Shown one piece after another: positions 9,319 through 18,316 of a stretch of 64,000 nucleotides of DNA. Origin of the DNA: Streptomyces sp. V4I2 (GTDB lineage Bacteria; Actinomycetota; Actinomycetes; Streptomycetales; Streptomycetaceae). The position numbers were made by a program, and so were the translations under genes. The notes beneath the pieces were generated by a model, which was not told the origin of the DNA, ran no database searches, and was given only the letters and a program-made list of their open reading frames with translations. Position 1 is the stretch's first letter, and each line of letters opens with the position of its first letter. The DNA lies in assembly GCF_030817655.1 (NCBI RefSeq), contig NZ_JAUSZM010000003.1, positions 4,836,001-4,900,000 of the forward strand. Direction: 5' to 3'.

Positions 9319-10158
9319 GACCGTGTTCTCTCCTTAGCCCGGGCAGGGAGCCGCAGGGCGACGGTGGGACGGGGCGGCGGCTTCTTCCCGCGGGGGGAGC
9401 GGGAAAGGAGTGAGGTCGCCGAAAGGAGCGGGGCCGGAGGGCGGCTGTAGCGGGACCCTGCTTCCCAGGGGATGGGTGTGGATGGGTGAGGCCGATGCCC
9501 GAGGCGGTGACGGCATCAACGGGAAGCCGTTGAGTCCTCCGATGTATACCAGGCGGTGAGGACGTTACGGCGAGGTTGCCGGGATTGACAAGAGTCTTCC
9601 GCCCTTGAGTCGCGCGGCTTCGCGGGCCTAGGGCGACAGAGCGGGTCCGCAAGCTCTCCTGACTCCACGCTGACGCCGTTGACCTGCGGTTTTTGTGCGA
9701 GGTCACTGCGTGGCGACAGCGTCTTACGATTCGGCAACGTCGCCCCGCAGCCCGCCCTTGATCCCGGTGCCCGGGTCGCCGGCCGGTCCCGACATGCAGA
9801 AAGGCGACCTCGACCACCACACCTTCTCCGGGCCGTACTGGGCCGCCGCGGCGGGGGAGCTTCGAGTGAGAGTGGGACAGATTCATCGGAGGCCGTGCCG
9901 CCACCCGGTGATCATTGATGGGAAAAGTTGGGATGTTGTCCCTTGTGTCACATGGAGAAGAGGCCAAACCTCCGAGGACTGCATTGCCACTCGGGCTTCT
10001 GCCATCTACAGTCACCGTGCGCCAGACATCCGATGACTCGGTGACGTGGGCGCGTCTTCTCCCTACGCCCCGCCCGCTAGACCCGGGCGCCGGGGGCGGC
10101 CCGCCGTCCGGTGCGGCCGGTCGTCACCCACCGAACCCACGGCAAGGAGCTGTTCCCG
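9319..10158. promoter_or_regulatory. Divergent control region between transporter and catabolic operon
   Basis: An 840-base non-coding stretch that should hold both divergent promoters. It contains two copies of the palindrome seen elsewhere in the locus: TCCTCCGATGT at 9535-9545 (9 of 11 bases) on the transporter side and ACATCCGATGA at 10026-10036 (10 of 11) on the operon side. Another inverted repeat, GGGA-TGTTG-TCCC, is at 9930-9942. AAGGAG before the TTG at 10159 is the operon's first ribosome site. A short plus-strand frame beginning MQKGDLDHHTFSG near 9794 is not recognisable as a gene. Confidence 0.6.
10026..10036. promoter_or_regulatory. Candidate operator, ACATCCGATGA
   Basis: Ten of eleven bases match the palindrome ACATC-N-GATGT. 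It lies about 120 bases upstream of the first gene of the nine-gene operon. The perfect version is at 35131-35141 before the GH29 fucosidase and an A/T-shifted version is at 30625-30635 before the GH43 gene. The odd-length symmetry fits a GntR/FCD-type site better than a LacI site. The regulator is inferred to be the 4738-5442 protein. Confidence 0.5.
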
Positions 10159-11010
10159 TTGAAACTGCTACGACTCGGAGCTCCCGGCGAGGAGCGGCCT
10201 GCCGTCCGCACCGAAGACGGCCGACTGCTCGACGCATCTCCTGTCACCGCCGACATCGACGGCACGTTCCTGGGCTCCGGGGGACTGGAGCGGCTGCGTG
10301 CCGCCGTCGCGGAGAGGTCGTTGCCGGAGCTGGACCCCGCCGGCCTGCGGATCGGCGCGCCCGTGGCCCGTCCCGGCAAGATCGTCTGCGTCGGGCTGAA
10401 CTACCGCGACCACGCGGGCGAGACCGGCGCCGCGATACCTCCGCGTCCGGTGGTCTTCATGAAGGACCCGGGCACCGTCGTCGGCCCGTACGACGAGGTG
10501 TTGATCCCGCGCGGTTCCGTCAAGACCGACTGGGAGGTGGAACTCGCGGTCGTCATCGGTCGCCGGGCGCGTTACCTGGACGGACCGGAGGCCGCCCGTG
10601 CGGTGATCGCGGGCTATGCCGTCAGTCATGACGTCTCGGAGCGTGAGTTCCAGCTGGAGTACTCCCCGCAGTGGGACCTGGGCAAGTCATGCGAGACCTT
10701 CAACCCGCTCGGCCCGTGGCTGGTCACCGCCGACGAGATCGGTGACCCGCAGGACCTCGCACTGCACCTGAGTGTCAACGGCGTGAAGCGGCAGCAGGGA
10801 CACACCCGCGACATGATCTTCCCTGTCGACCGCATCGTGTCGTACCTGAGCCAGTACATGGTCCTGGAACCGGGTGACGTGATCAACACCGGTACGCCCG
10901 CGGGCGTGGCCCTCGGTCTGCCCGGCACCCCCTATCTCCGTGCCGGTGACACGGTCGACCTCGCCATCGACGGACTCGGCGACCAGCGCCAGACCTTCGC
11001 CCAAGCCTGA
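10159..11010 (+). CDS. FAH-family hydrolase, probable 2,4-diketo-3-deoxy-L-fuconate hydrolase
   Basis: A 283-residue fumarylacetoacetate-hydrolase-fold enzyme. The TTG at 10159 (KLLRLGAPGEERPAVRT) follows AAGGAG and matches the usual family start; the upstream ATG at 10111 has no ribosome site. The core has 'KIVCVGLNYRDHAGE', 'PVVFMKDPGTVVGPYDEV', the metal-site region 'TDWEVELAVVIGR' and 'GDVINTGTPAGVALG'. In the non-phosphorylating L-fucose pathway such an enzyme cleaves the diketo acid to pyruvate and L-lactate. That role is supported by the dehydratase and dehydrogenase directly downstream and by LutABC at the end of the operon. An L-rhamnose variant of the pathway is the main alternative. 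Confidence 0.85.
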   Translation: MKLLRLGAPGEERPAVRTEDGRLLDASPVTADIDGTFLGSGGLERLRAAVAERSLPELDPAGLRIGAPVARPGKIVCVGLNYRDHAGETGAAIPPRPVVFMKDPGTVVGPYDEVLIPRGSVKTDWEVELAVVIGRRARYLDGPEAARAVIAGYAVSHDVSEREFQLEYSPQWDLGKSCETFNPLGPWLVTADEIGDPQDLALHLSVNGVKRQQGHTRDMIFPVDRIVSYLSQYMVLEPGDVINTGTPAGVALGLPGTPYLRAGDTVDLAIDGLGDQRQTFAQA

Positions 11011-11023
11011 AAGGCAGCTCCCC

Positions 11024-12361
11024 TTGTCCGCAATCTCCGCCCGGATCGTCGCTGTCGACACCTACGACATCCGGTTCCCCACCTCGCGTGAGCTGGACGG
11101 CTCGGATGCGATGAATCCGGATCCCGACTACTCCGCCGCCTATGTGGTGCTGCGCACCGACGCCGGCGACGGGCTCGAGGGCCATGGCTTCACCTTCACC
11201 ATCGGACGCGGCAACGACGTGCAGGTCGCCGCGGTCAACGCCCTGCGTCCTCATCTGCTCGGCCGCTCCGTCGACGAGCTGTGCGCCGACCCCGGCTCGC
11301 TGAACCGGGACCTGATCGGGGACAGCCAGCTGCGCTGGCTCGGGCCCGAGAAGGGCGTGATGCACATGGCGATCGGCGCCGTCGTCAACGCCGTATGGGA
11401 CCTGGCCGCCAAGCGGCAGGGCCAGCCACTGTGGCGGTTGCTCGCCCATGCCGATCCTGAGTGGCTGGCGTCCCAGGTCGACTTCCGCTACATCGCCGAC
11501 GCCCTCACCCCTGAGGAGGCCGTCCGTCTGCTCACCGAGGGGCGTGTCGGACTGGCGGAGCGCGAGGCTGTGCTGCTGGAGCACGGCTACCCCGGCTACA
11601 CCACCTCGCCCGGCTGGCTCGGCTACTCCGACGAGAAGCTCACCCGGCTCGCGAAGCAGGCCGTCGCCGACGGCTTCACCCAGATCAAGCTCAAGGTCGG
11701 CGCCGACCTGGACGACGACATCCGCCGGATGCGCGCTGCCCGAGCTGCCGTCGGCGACGGCATCCGGATCGCCATAGACGCCAACCAGCGCTGGAACATC
11801 GACGAGGCCATCGACTGGACCAACGCGCTCGCCGCCTTCGACCCGTACTGGATCGAGGAACCCACCAGCCCCGACGACATCCTCGGCCACGCGGCCGTAC
11901 GCCGGGGCGTCTCACCCGTGAAGGTCGCCACCGGCGAACACGTGCAGAACCGCATCGTCTTCAAGCAACTGCTGCAGGCCGGCTCCATCGACGTCCTGCA
12001 GATCGACGCCGCGCGAGTGGGCGGCGTCAACGAGAACCTGGCGATCCTGCTGCTCGCCGCCAAGTTCGGCGTACCGGTGTGCCCGCACGCCGGGGGAGTA
12101 GGACTGTGCGAACTCGTCCAGCACCTGTCGATGTTCGACTACCTCGCCCTGTCCGGCACCACCGAGGACCGCGTCATCGAGTACGTCGACCACCTCCACG
12201 AGCACTTCACCGACCCTGTGGCGATCGCCGACGGCCACTACGCCGCGCCGCTCGCGCCCGGCTTCTCCGCCACCATGCACACGACGTCCATCGCCGAGTA
12301 CCGCTACCCGGACGGCGCCTTCTGGGCCGCCGACCTCGCCGGACAGGAGCAGATCGCATGA
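11024..12361 (+). CDS. Enolase-superfamily sugar acid dehydratase, probable L-fuconate dehydratase
   Basis: A 445-residue mandelate-racemase-type enzyme. TTG 11024 (SAISARIVAVDTYDIRFPTS) is 13 bases after the previous stop and follows AAAGG. Its N-terminus ('DIRFPTSRELDGSDAMNPDP') and length match L-fuconate dehydratases. The barrel shows the catalytic set: KLKVG lysine, Asp in 'IAIDANQRWN', Glu in 'WIEEPTSPDD', Glu in 'KVATGEHV' and the general-base His in 'VCPHAGGVGLCE'. It removes water from L-fuconate to give 2-keto-3-deoxy-L-fuconate. The stop overlaps the SDR start by four bases. Confidence 0.9.
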   Translation: MSAISARIVAVDTYDIRFPTSRELDGSDAMNPDPDYSAAYVVLRTDAGDGLEGHGFTFTIGRGNDVQVAAVNALRPHLLGRSVDELCADPGSLNRDLIGDSQLRWLGPEKGVMHMAIGAVVNAVWDLAAKRQGQPLWRLLAHADPEWLASQVDFRYIADALTPEEAVRLLTEGRVGLAEREAVLLEHGYPGYTTSPGWLGYSDEKLTRLAKQAVADGFTQIKLKVGADLDDDIRRMRAARAAVGDGIRIAIDANQRWNIDEAIDWTNALAAFDPYWIEEPTSPDDILGHAAVRRGVSPVKVATGEHVQNRIVFKQLLQAGSIDVLQIDAARVGGVNENLAILLLAAKFGVPVCPHAGGVGLCELVQHLSMFDYLALSGTTEDRVIEYVDHLHEHFTDPVAIADGHYAAPLAPGFSATMHTTSIAEYRYPDGAFWAADLAGQEQIA

Positions 12362-13116
12362 CCGGGCTGTCAGGACTCAGGGCCCTCGTCACCGGCGGCG
12401 CCTCCGGCATCGGGCTGGCCACGGCCCGGACACTGGCCGCGCAGGGCGCCCGGGTCGCCGTACTCGACCTCGACCCGTCAGCAGCGCAGCCTCCTCTGCT
12501 CGGCTTCAAGGCCGACGTCAGTGACGACGCGTCGGTGCGGACCGCCGTGGCGGAGGCGGCCACCGAGATGGGCGGCCTCGACATCCTCGTGAACAACGCG
12601 GGCATCGGCGCGGCCGGCACCGTGGAGGACAACCCGGACGAGCTGTGGCACGGCGTCCTGGACATCAATGTCCTGGGGATCGTCCGCACCACCCGCGCCG
12701 CCCTGCCGTATCTGCGCCGCTCGCCGAACGCGGCCGTGGTCAACACCTGCTCCATCGCCGCCACCGCCGGACTGCCGCAACGCGCCCTGTACTCCGCCAG
12801 CAAGGGCGCCGTGCTCTCGCTGACCCTGGCCATGGCCGCCGACCACGTCCGCGAGGGCATCCGCGTCAACTGCGTCAACCCCGGCACCGCCGACACCCCC
12901 TGGGTCGGCCGACTGCTGGACGCCGCCGACGACCCGGACGCCGAGCGGGCTGCCCTGAACGCCCGCCAGCCCATGGGCCGACTGGTCACGGCGGACGAGG
13001 TCGCGGCCGCCATCGTCTACCTGGCGAGCCCCGCCGCCGCCAGTGTCACCGGCACCGCACTCGCCGTCGACGGCGGCATGCAAGGTCTTCGGCTGCGCCC
13101 GGCGGCCGGCTCATGA
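12358..13116 (+). CDS. SDR-family oxidoreductase, probable 2-keto-3-deoxy-L-fuconate dehydrogenase
   Basis: A 252-residue classical short-chain dehydrogenase. The NAD-binding TGGASGIG motif is at residues 12-19. The acidic residue after strand two ('VLDLD') favours NAD, NNAG is present, and the catalytic Ser-Tyr-Lys set is seen in 'TCSIAAT' and 'YSASKGAV'. It starts at an ATGA overlap with the dehydratase. In L-fucose degradation this enzyme type oxidises 2-keto-3-deoxy-L-fuconate to the 2,4-diketo acid consumed by the FAH-type hydrolase. The sequence shows the family; the substrate comes from operon context. Confidence 0.88.
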   Translation: MTGLSGLRALVTGGASGIGLATARTLAAQGARVAVLDLDPSAAQPPLLGFKADVSDDASVRTAVAEAATEMGGLDILVNNAGIGAAGTVEDNPDELWHGVLDINVLGIVRTTRAALPYLRRSPNAAVVNTCSIAATAGLPQRALYSASKGAVLSLTLAMAADHVREGIRVNCVNPGTADTPWVGRLLDAADDPDAERAALNARQPMGRLVTADEVAAAIVYLASPAAASVTGTALAVDGGMQGLRLRPAAGS

Positions 13117-14111
13117 GAACCACGACGCTGGGCACGAGTGGTGTCCGGGTCACGGAACTCGCCTTCGGCGCGGCGGGCATCGGCAACCTGTACCGCCCGG
13201 TCACCGACGAGGCCGCCGCCGCCGCGGTGAACGCCGCCTGGGACGTGGGCATCCGCACCTTCGACACCGCCCCGCACTACGGACTCGGCCTGTCCGAGCG
13301 GCGCCTCGGTACCGCGCTGCGCGGCCGCCCCCGGGAGACGTACACCGTCTCCACCAAGGTCGGCCGGCTGCTGGTGCCGCAGCAGACCGACGGCGACGAC
13401 CTCGCAGGCGGCTTCGCCGTCCCCGCGACCCATCACCGGGTATGGGACTTCAGCGCCGACGGTGTCCTGCGCTCCCTGGAGGCCAGCCTGGAGCGGCTCG
13501 GCCTGGACCGCGTCGACATCGCCCTGCTGCACGACCCCGACGACCACACCGATCAGGCTCTCGGCGAGGCCTACCCGGCATTGGAGCGGCTGCGCGGCGA
13601 AGGCGTCGTGGGGGCCATCGGCGTCGGCATGAACCAGACCGCCCTGCTCGCCCGCTTCCTGCGCGAAACGGATGTCGACGCCGTCCTGCTGGCCGGCCGC
13701 TACACCCTCCTGGAGCAGCAGGGTCTCGCCGAGGTGCTGCCCGAAGCCGCCGCCCGGGGCAGGAGTGTGCTCGTCGGCGGGGTCTTCAACTCGGGCCTCC
13801 TGACCGACCCGCGGCCGAGTGCCACGTACGACTACGCGCCCGTCCCGGAGCCCGTCCTGGCCCGGGCGCTGCGACTGAAGGCCGTCACCGAACGCCACGG
13901 CGTCCCGCTGCGTGCCGCCGCCCTGCGCTTCCCGTTCGGCCATCCGGCCGTGGTGAGCGTCCTGACCGGCGCCCGCTCCGCCGACGAGGTGCACGACACC
14001 GTCGCACTGCTACGGCGGTCCGTGCCCACCGCCGTCTGGGACGACCTGCGCGCCGAAGGACTCCTGCCCGCCGAGGTGCCTGTCCCTCTGCCGGCGAAGG
14101 AGCCGTCGTGA
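13113..14111 (+). CDS. Aldo/keto reductase, probable L-fucose dehydrogenase
   Basis: A 332-residue AKR-superfamily protein starting at an ATGA overlap with the SDR gene. It has the barrel start 'LGTSGVRVTELAFGAAGIGN', the catalytic Asp/Tyr region 'FDTAPHYGLGLSERRLGTAL', the Lys in 'YTVSTKVGR' and 'ERLGLDRVDIALLHDPDDH'. The 'APHYGLGLSE' and 'VGGVFNSG' signatures are those of the L-fucose/D-threo-aldose 1-dehydrogenase subgroup. It would oxidise L-fucose at C1 to the lactone with NAD(P). Confidence 0.88.
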   Translation: MRTTTLGTSGVRVTELAFGAAGIGNLYRPVTDEAAAAAVNAAWDVGIRTFDTAPHYGLGLSERRLGTALRGRPRETYTVSTKVGRLLVPQQTDGDDLAGGFAVPATHHRVWDFSADGVLRSLEASLERLGLDRVDIALLHDPDDHTDQALGEAYPALERLRGEGVVGAIGVGMNQTALLARFLRETDVDAVLLAGRYTLLEQQGLAEVLPEAAARGRSVLVGGVFNSGLLTDPRPSATYDYAPVPEPVLARALRLKAVTERHGVPLRAAALRFPFGHPAVVSVLTGARSADEVHDTVALLRRSVPTAVWDDLRAEGLLPAEVPVPLPAKEPS

Positions 14112-14419
14112 GGATCGCCCTGCACACCACGGTCCGCGCGGACCGCGTCGAGGAGTACGAGGCGGCACACCGCGAGGTCCCCGAGGAACTCACCACCGCC
14201 ATCCGCGCCGCCGGAGTGAGCCAGTGGACGATCTGGCGCAGCCGCACCGACCTGTTCCACCTCCTGGAGGTGGATGACTACCCGGCGATGATCGCGGAGC
14301 TGGAGAAGCTCCCGGTCAACATCGCCTGGCAGGCCCGGATGACCGACCTGCTGGAGGTCGTCCACGACTACTCGGCGGACGGCGCCGACGCCTCCCCGCC
14401 TGTGGTGTGGGAGCTGTGA
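14108..14419 (+). CDS. L-rhamnose/L-fucose mutarotase-like protein
   Basis: A 103-residue protein of the RhaM (DUF718) dimeric ferredoxin-like fold, starting at a GTGA overlap after GAAGGAG. The family pattern is clear: 'RIALHTTVRADRVEEYEAAH', 'VPEELTTAIRAAGVSQWTIW', 'LFHLLEVDDY' and C-terminal 'VWEL'. It interconverts alpha and beta anomers of L-rhamnose or L-fucose, so that sugar leaving the transporter is in the form used by the dehydrogenase. Confidence 0.88.
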   Translation: MRIALHTTVRADRVEEYEAAHREVPEELTTAIRAAGVSQWTIWRSRTDLFHLLEVDDYPAMIAELEKLPVNIAWQARMTDLLEVVHDYSADGADASPPVVWEL

Positions 14420-15303
14420 CCGGCATGGGTGCCGGCCCCGGCGTCGTCGACGCCCACCACCATGTGTGGGACCTGTCCGTGCGCGACCAGGACTGGATCA
14501 CCGGTGAGGAACTCACGCCCCTGCGCCGCGACTTCACCCTCGCCGACCTGGAACCCGAGGCACGGGCCGGAGGAGTCACCGCCACCGTGCTGGTGCAGAC
14601 GGCCACCGTCCCGGAGGAGACGCCTGAGTTGCCGGCGTTGGCCGCGCGGAGCGAGTTGGTGGCCGGAGTCGTCGGCTGGACGGACCTGACCGCCCCCGGT
14701 GTCGCCGATGCCCTCGCCGGACTCCGGGAACCGCCAGGGGGCGAGCACCTGGTGAGCATCCGCCATCAGGTCCAGGGCGAGCCCGATCCGGGCTGGCTGC
14801 TCAGCCCGGACGTGCGGAACGGCCTGGCCGCGGTCGCCGAGGCGGGGCTCGTGTACGACCTGCTGGTGAAGCCCCATCAGCCGGCGGCTGCCGTCGAGGC
14901 CGCCCGGCGCCTGCCCGGCTGCACCTTCGTCCTCGACCACCTCGGCAAACCGCCCATCGCCTCCGGTGAACTCCAGCCCTGGGCGGACGCGGTCCGGCTG
15001 CTCGCCTCCCTGCCCAACGCGGTCTGCAAACTCTCCGGCATGGTCACCGAGGCCGACCGGTTCTGGAGCGTGGACGACCTCAAGCCCTACGCCGACACCG
15101 TGCTGGACGCCTTCGGTCCCGAGCGGCTGATGTTCGGCTCCGACCGGCCCGTGTGCCGGCCGGCCGCCACCTATGCCGAAGTCGTCCAGACCGCCGGTGA
15201 TCTGACGGCCGGGCTCAACCCCGCCGAACGGCAGAAGGTGCTCGCCGGCACCGCCGTACGCACCTACGGCCTGCCCCTCCACAGGAACTCCCCATGCGCA
15301 TAG
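14416..15303 (+). CDS. Amidohydrolase, probable L-fuconolactonase
   Basis: A 295-residue amidohydrolase-2 family protein with metal-binding 'VVDAHHHVWDL', a central His in 'SIRHQVQGEPDPGWL', 'FVLDHLGKPPI' and 'LMFGSDRPVC' with the catalytic Asp. The 'HHVWDL' and 'DPGWLL' patterns are those of L-fuconolactonase and related lactonases. GTG 14416 is chosen because it continues the operon's run of four-base overlaps; ATG 14425 is also possible. It opens the lactone made by the aldo/keto reductase to L-fuconate. The 3' end overlaps lutA by ten bases. Confidence 0.88.
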   Translation: MTGMGAGPGVVDAHHHVWDLSVRDQDWITGEELTPLRRDFTLADLEPEARAGGVTATVLVQTATVPEETPELPALAARSELVAGVVGWTDLTAPGVADALAGLREPPGGEHLVSIRHQVQGEPDPGWLLSPDVRNGLAAVAEAGLVYDLLVKPHQPAAAVEAARRLPGCTFVLDHLGKPPIASGELQPWADAVRLLASLPNAVCKLSGMVTEADRFWSVDDLKPYADTVLDAFGPERLMFGSDRPVCRPAATYAEVVQTAGDLTAGLNPAERQKVLAGTAVRTYGLPLHRNSPCA

Positions 15304-16034
15304 CCCTCTTCATCACCTGCTTCAACGACACGATGTTCCCGAGCACCGGCCGGGCGGTGATCACACTGCTGGAACGGCTGGGCCACACCGTGGAGTTTCC
15401 CCAGGCACAGACCTGCTGCGGCCAGATGCACTTCAACACCGGCTACCGGCCCGAGACCCTGCCCATGGTGCGCCGCTTCGCCGAGGTCTTCGAGGAGTAC
15501 GACGCCGTCGTCACCCCCTCCGGATCCTGCGCGGGGATGGTGCGTGATTACCACGCTGTGGTGGCCGACCAGTACGGAGACGCCGCTCTCAGCGAGGCTG
15601 TCGGACGCGTGGCGCCGCGGGTCCACGAGTTGTCGGAGTTCCTGGTCGACGTACTCGGCGTCACCGACGTCGGCGCGTACTTCCCGCACCGTGTCACCTA
15701 CCACCCCACCTGCCACTCGCTGCGCATGCTGAGGGTCGGCGACCGCCCGCTGCGACTGCTGCGCGCCGTCAAGGGCATCGACCTGGTCGAACTGCCCGAC
15801 GCCGAGTCCTGCTGCGGCTTCGGCGGCACCTTCGCACTGAAGAACCCCGACGTGTCGAACGCCATGCTGGCCGACAAGATGCGCCACGTGCTGGACACCG
15901 GCGCCGAGTACCTGTGCGCGGGCGACAACTCCTGTCTGACCCATGTCGGCGGCGGCCTGTCCCGCCTGCGCACCGGCGTGGGAACCCTGCACCTGGCCGA
16001 AATCCTGGCCGCCACGGAAGGAGGCGTCCGATGA
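15294..16034 (+). CDS. lutA: Lactate utilization protein A, (Fe-S)-binding
   Basis: A 246-residue protein with two CCG (cysteine-rich) domains: 'AQTCCGQMHFNTGY' with 'SGSCAGMVRDY', then 'HPTCHSLRML' with 'ESCCGFGGTFALK'. This is the LutA/YkgE/LldE pattern. LutABC oxidises L-lactate to pyruvate and passes electrons to the respiratory chain. Its place at the end of a fucose operon makes sense because the FAH-type cleavage releases L-lactate. The start ATG lies inside the lactonase gene and the stop overlaps lutB by four bases. Confidence 0.95.
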   Translation: MRIALFITCFNDTMFPSTGRAVITLLERLGHTVEFPQAQTCCGQMHFNTGYRPETLPMVRRFAEVFEEYDAVVTPSGSCAGMVRDYHAVVADQYGDAALSEAVGRVAPRVHELSEFLVDVLGVTDVGAYFPHRVTYHPTCHSLRMLRVGDRPLRLLRAVKGIDLVELPDAESCCGFGGTFALKNPDVSNAMLADKMRHVLDTGAEYLCAGDNSCLTHVGGGLSRLRTGVGTLHLAEILAATEGGVR

Positions 16035-17563
16035 GCGGCGCCGACAACGTCATCTGGCTCGGCGCTCCCGCCTTCCCCGACGCGGCCCGTACCGCGCTGG
16101 CCGACACCCGACAGCGGGCGAACCTGCGCCGGGCGACCGGCACCATCCGCGACAAGCGTCTGGCCGTCGCCGCCGAACTCGAAGACTGGGAGGAACTGCG
16201 GGAGAGGGCTGCCGCCGTCAAGCGGAGCACCCTGCGGCACCTGGACCAGCATCTCCTGCGTCTGGAGCAGGCGGTGACGGCCGCGGGCGGCACCGTCCAC
16301 TGGGCGGCCGACGCCGCCGAGGCCAACCGCATCGTCACCAACCTGGTTCAGGCCACCGGGGAGAGCGAGGTCGTGAAGGTCAAGTCGATGGCCACCCAGG
16401 AGATCGGTCTCAACGAGGCTCTCGCCGAGGCCGGGATCCGCGCGTACGAGACCGATCTGGCCGAACTCATCGTCCAATTGGGCAACGACCGGCCCTCACA
16501 CATCCTCGTCCCGGCCATCCACCGGGGCCGCTCCGAGATCCGGGAGATCTTCCAGCGGGAGATGGGCGCCTGGGGAAAGCCTGCCCCCGAGGGCCTCACC
16601 GACGATCCGCGCGACCTCGCCGAAGCCGCCCGCCTGCACCTGCGGGAGAAGTTCCTGCGAGCCAAGGTGGCCGTCTCCGGCGCCAACTTCGCCGCCGCGG
16701 ACACCGGCACCGTGGTCGTCGTCGAGTCGGAGGGAAACGGCCGGATGTGCCTGACCCTGCCGGAGACACTGATCACCGTCATGGGCATCGAGAAGGTCCT
16801 GCCGTCCTTCACCGACCTGGACGTCTTCCTCCAGCTGCTGCCACGCTCCTCCACGGGCGAGCGGATGAACCCCTACACCTCGCTGTGGACCGGCGTCACC
16901 GAGGACGACGGGCCCCAGTACTTCCACCTCGTGCTCCTCGACAACGGCCGCACCGCGACCCTGGCCGACGAGGTGGGCCGCCAGGCGCTGTCCTGCATCC
17001 GCTGCTCGGCCTGCCTGAACGTGTGCCCGGTGTACGAGCGCACCGGCGGCCACGCCTACGGCTCGGTGTATCCCGGTCCCATCGGTGCGGTACTGACCCC
17101 TCAGCTCGTCGGCATCGAGCAGGCGGCCTCGCTGCCGTTCGCCTCGACGCTGTGCGGGGCCTGCTACGACGCCTGTCCGGTGAAGATCAACATTCCGGAG
17201 GTGCTGGTCCATCTGCGGGCCGAGGCGGTCGAGGCGAAGCGCGCGGCCCGGCTGCTGCCCACCCCGGAGGCGCTGGCGATGAAGGCCGCGGGCGCGGTCC
17301 TGGCCTCGCCCCGGCGGCTGGCGGCAGCCCAGCGACTCGGCGCCTTCGGTGCCCGACTGGTGGCCCGCGACGGACGGATCGGTGCCCTCCCCGGCCCGTT
17401 CGCCCGCTGGTCCGGAACGCGTGACACACCCGCGCCGGCCCGGGAATCGCTGCGCGCCTGGTGGCGCCGTACGAGAGGGGACGGCGACACGCCACAGGGA
17501 AGCCGCACGCGCGGTCGCCCTGGAGAAAACAGCCGTACGACAGAGGAAGGCGAGCGGCGATGA
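16031..17563 (+). CDS. lutB: Lactate utilization protein B, iron-sulfur protein
   Basis: A 510-residue LutB/YkgF homologue starting at an ATGA overlap. The N-terminal LUD domain includes 'KSMATQEIGLNEAL', 'IHRGRSEIREIFQREMG' and 'GTVVVVESEGNGRM'. Two 4Fe-4S cysteine sets follow: 'CIRCSACLNVCPVYERTGGH' and 'CGACYDACPVKI'. The C-terminal 90 residues are Ala/Arg-rich and less conserved. It is the electron-carrying core of the lactate oxidation complex. Confidence 0.95.
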   Translation: MSGADNVIWLGAPAFPDAARTALADTRQRANLRRATGTIRDKRLAVAAELEDWEELRERAAAVKRSTLRHLDQHLLRLEQAVTAAGGTVHWAADAAEANRIVTNLVQATGESEVVKVKSMATQEIGLNEALAEAGIRAYETDLAELIVQLGNDRPSHILVPAIHRGRSEIREIFQREMGAWGKPAPEGLTDDPRDLAEAARLHLREKFLRAKVAVSGANFAAADTGTVVVVESEGNGRMCLTLPETLITVMGIEKVLPSFTDLDVFLQLLPRSSTGERMNPYTSLWTGVTEDDGPQYFHLVLLDNGRTATLADEVGRQALSCIRCSACLNVCPVYERTGGHAYGSVYPGPIGAVLTPQLVGIEQAASLPFASTLCGACYDACPVKINIPEVLVHLRAEAVEAKRAARLLPTPEALAMKAAGAVLASPRRLAAAQRLGAFGARLVARDGRIGALPGPFARWSGTRDTPAPARESLRAWWRRTRGDGDTPQGSRTRGRPGENSRTTEEGERR

Positions 17564-18222
17564 ACGGCCGTGACACCGTACTGCGGAGCATTCGCGGCGC
17601 TCTGAGCGACGTGCCACGCTCCGGGACCCCCGACGCTGTCCCGGCGCCGCCGGGTTCTGGCGCCGACCACGCCGGACCGGACGTCGTCGGGCTGTTCGCC
17701 GAACGAGCCGCCGACTACCGCGCCACAGTCGTCCGCGTGCCCGAGGGCGAGGCCGCCGCCGCTGTCGCTCGCGCGCTTGCGCGGGCCGGAGCGCGCTCGC
17801 TGGTGGTCCCGCCGGGGTTCCCCGAGGACCTGCTGCCTCCTGGTGACTGGGCCCGGCTGGCGGACGTCCCACCGCTGAGTATCGGGCAACTCGACGCGGC
17901 GGACGCGGTGGTCACCACCGCCGCCGGCGCCATCGCCGTCACGGGCACGGTGGTGCTCGACAGCGGCCCCGGCCAGGGCCGCCGGGCGCTGACCCTGCTT
18001 CCGGACCAGCATGTCTGCGTGGTGCGGTCGAGCCAGATCGCCGGTGACGTGCCCGAGGCGCTCGGCCGTCTCGATCCGCTGCGGCCTCTGACCCTCGTCT
18101 CCGGCCCCTCGGCCACCAGTGACATCGAACTGGAGCGTGTGGAAGGGGTGCACGGGCCGCGGACGCTGGACATCGTGGTGATCGAGGACTTGTCCCTGTG
18201 CGGTCGGCTCGGGGCGCGGTGA
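17560..18222 (+). CDS. lutC: Lactate utilization protein C
   Basis: A 220-residue LUD-domain protein, last gene of the operon, starting at an ATGA overlap with lutB. Typical features are 'GRDTVLRSIRGAL', 'DAADAVVTTAAGAIAVTGTV', 'VLDSGPGQGRR', 'LLPDQHVCVV' and the final 'VSGPSATSDIELERVEGVHG' region. It completes LutABC. Nothing coding clearly follows for 100 bases. Confidence 0.95.
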   Translation: MNGRDTVLRSIRGALSDVPRSGTPDAVPAPPGSGADHAGPDVVGLFAERAADYRATVVRVPEGEAAAAVARALARAGARSLVVPPGFPEDLLPPGDWARLADVPPLSIGQLDAADAVVTTAAGAIAVTGTVVLDSGPGQGRRALTLLPDQHVCVVRSSQIAGDVPEALGRLDPLRPLTLVSGPSATSDIELERVEGVHGPRTLDIVVIEDLSLCGRLGAR

Positions 18223-18316
18223 CGACGTTGCCGCCATTCCGTTTCCCCGAGCCGCCGACCCGAACCGGACGTGCGTGTCTCCACGCATCCGGCTCTCCAC
18301 GCGTCTTGCCCTGCGG

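Noticed and set aside
8165..10015. N-terminal extension of the ABC ATPase frame and other long frames over the lipoprotein gene
   Set aside because: The extension is Arg/Gly-rich shadow sequence of the substrate-binding protein; the ATPase family starts at 8164.
9794..10036. Short plus-strand frame beginning MQKGDLDHHTFSGPYW
   Set aside because: No ribosome site, no family, and it lies in the divergent control region; composition alone does not support it.
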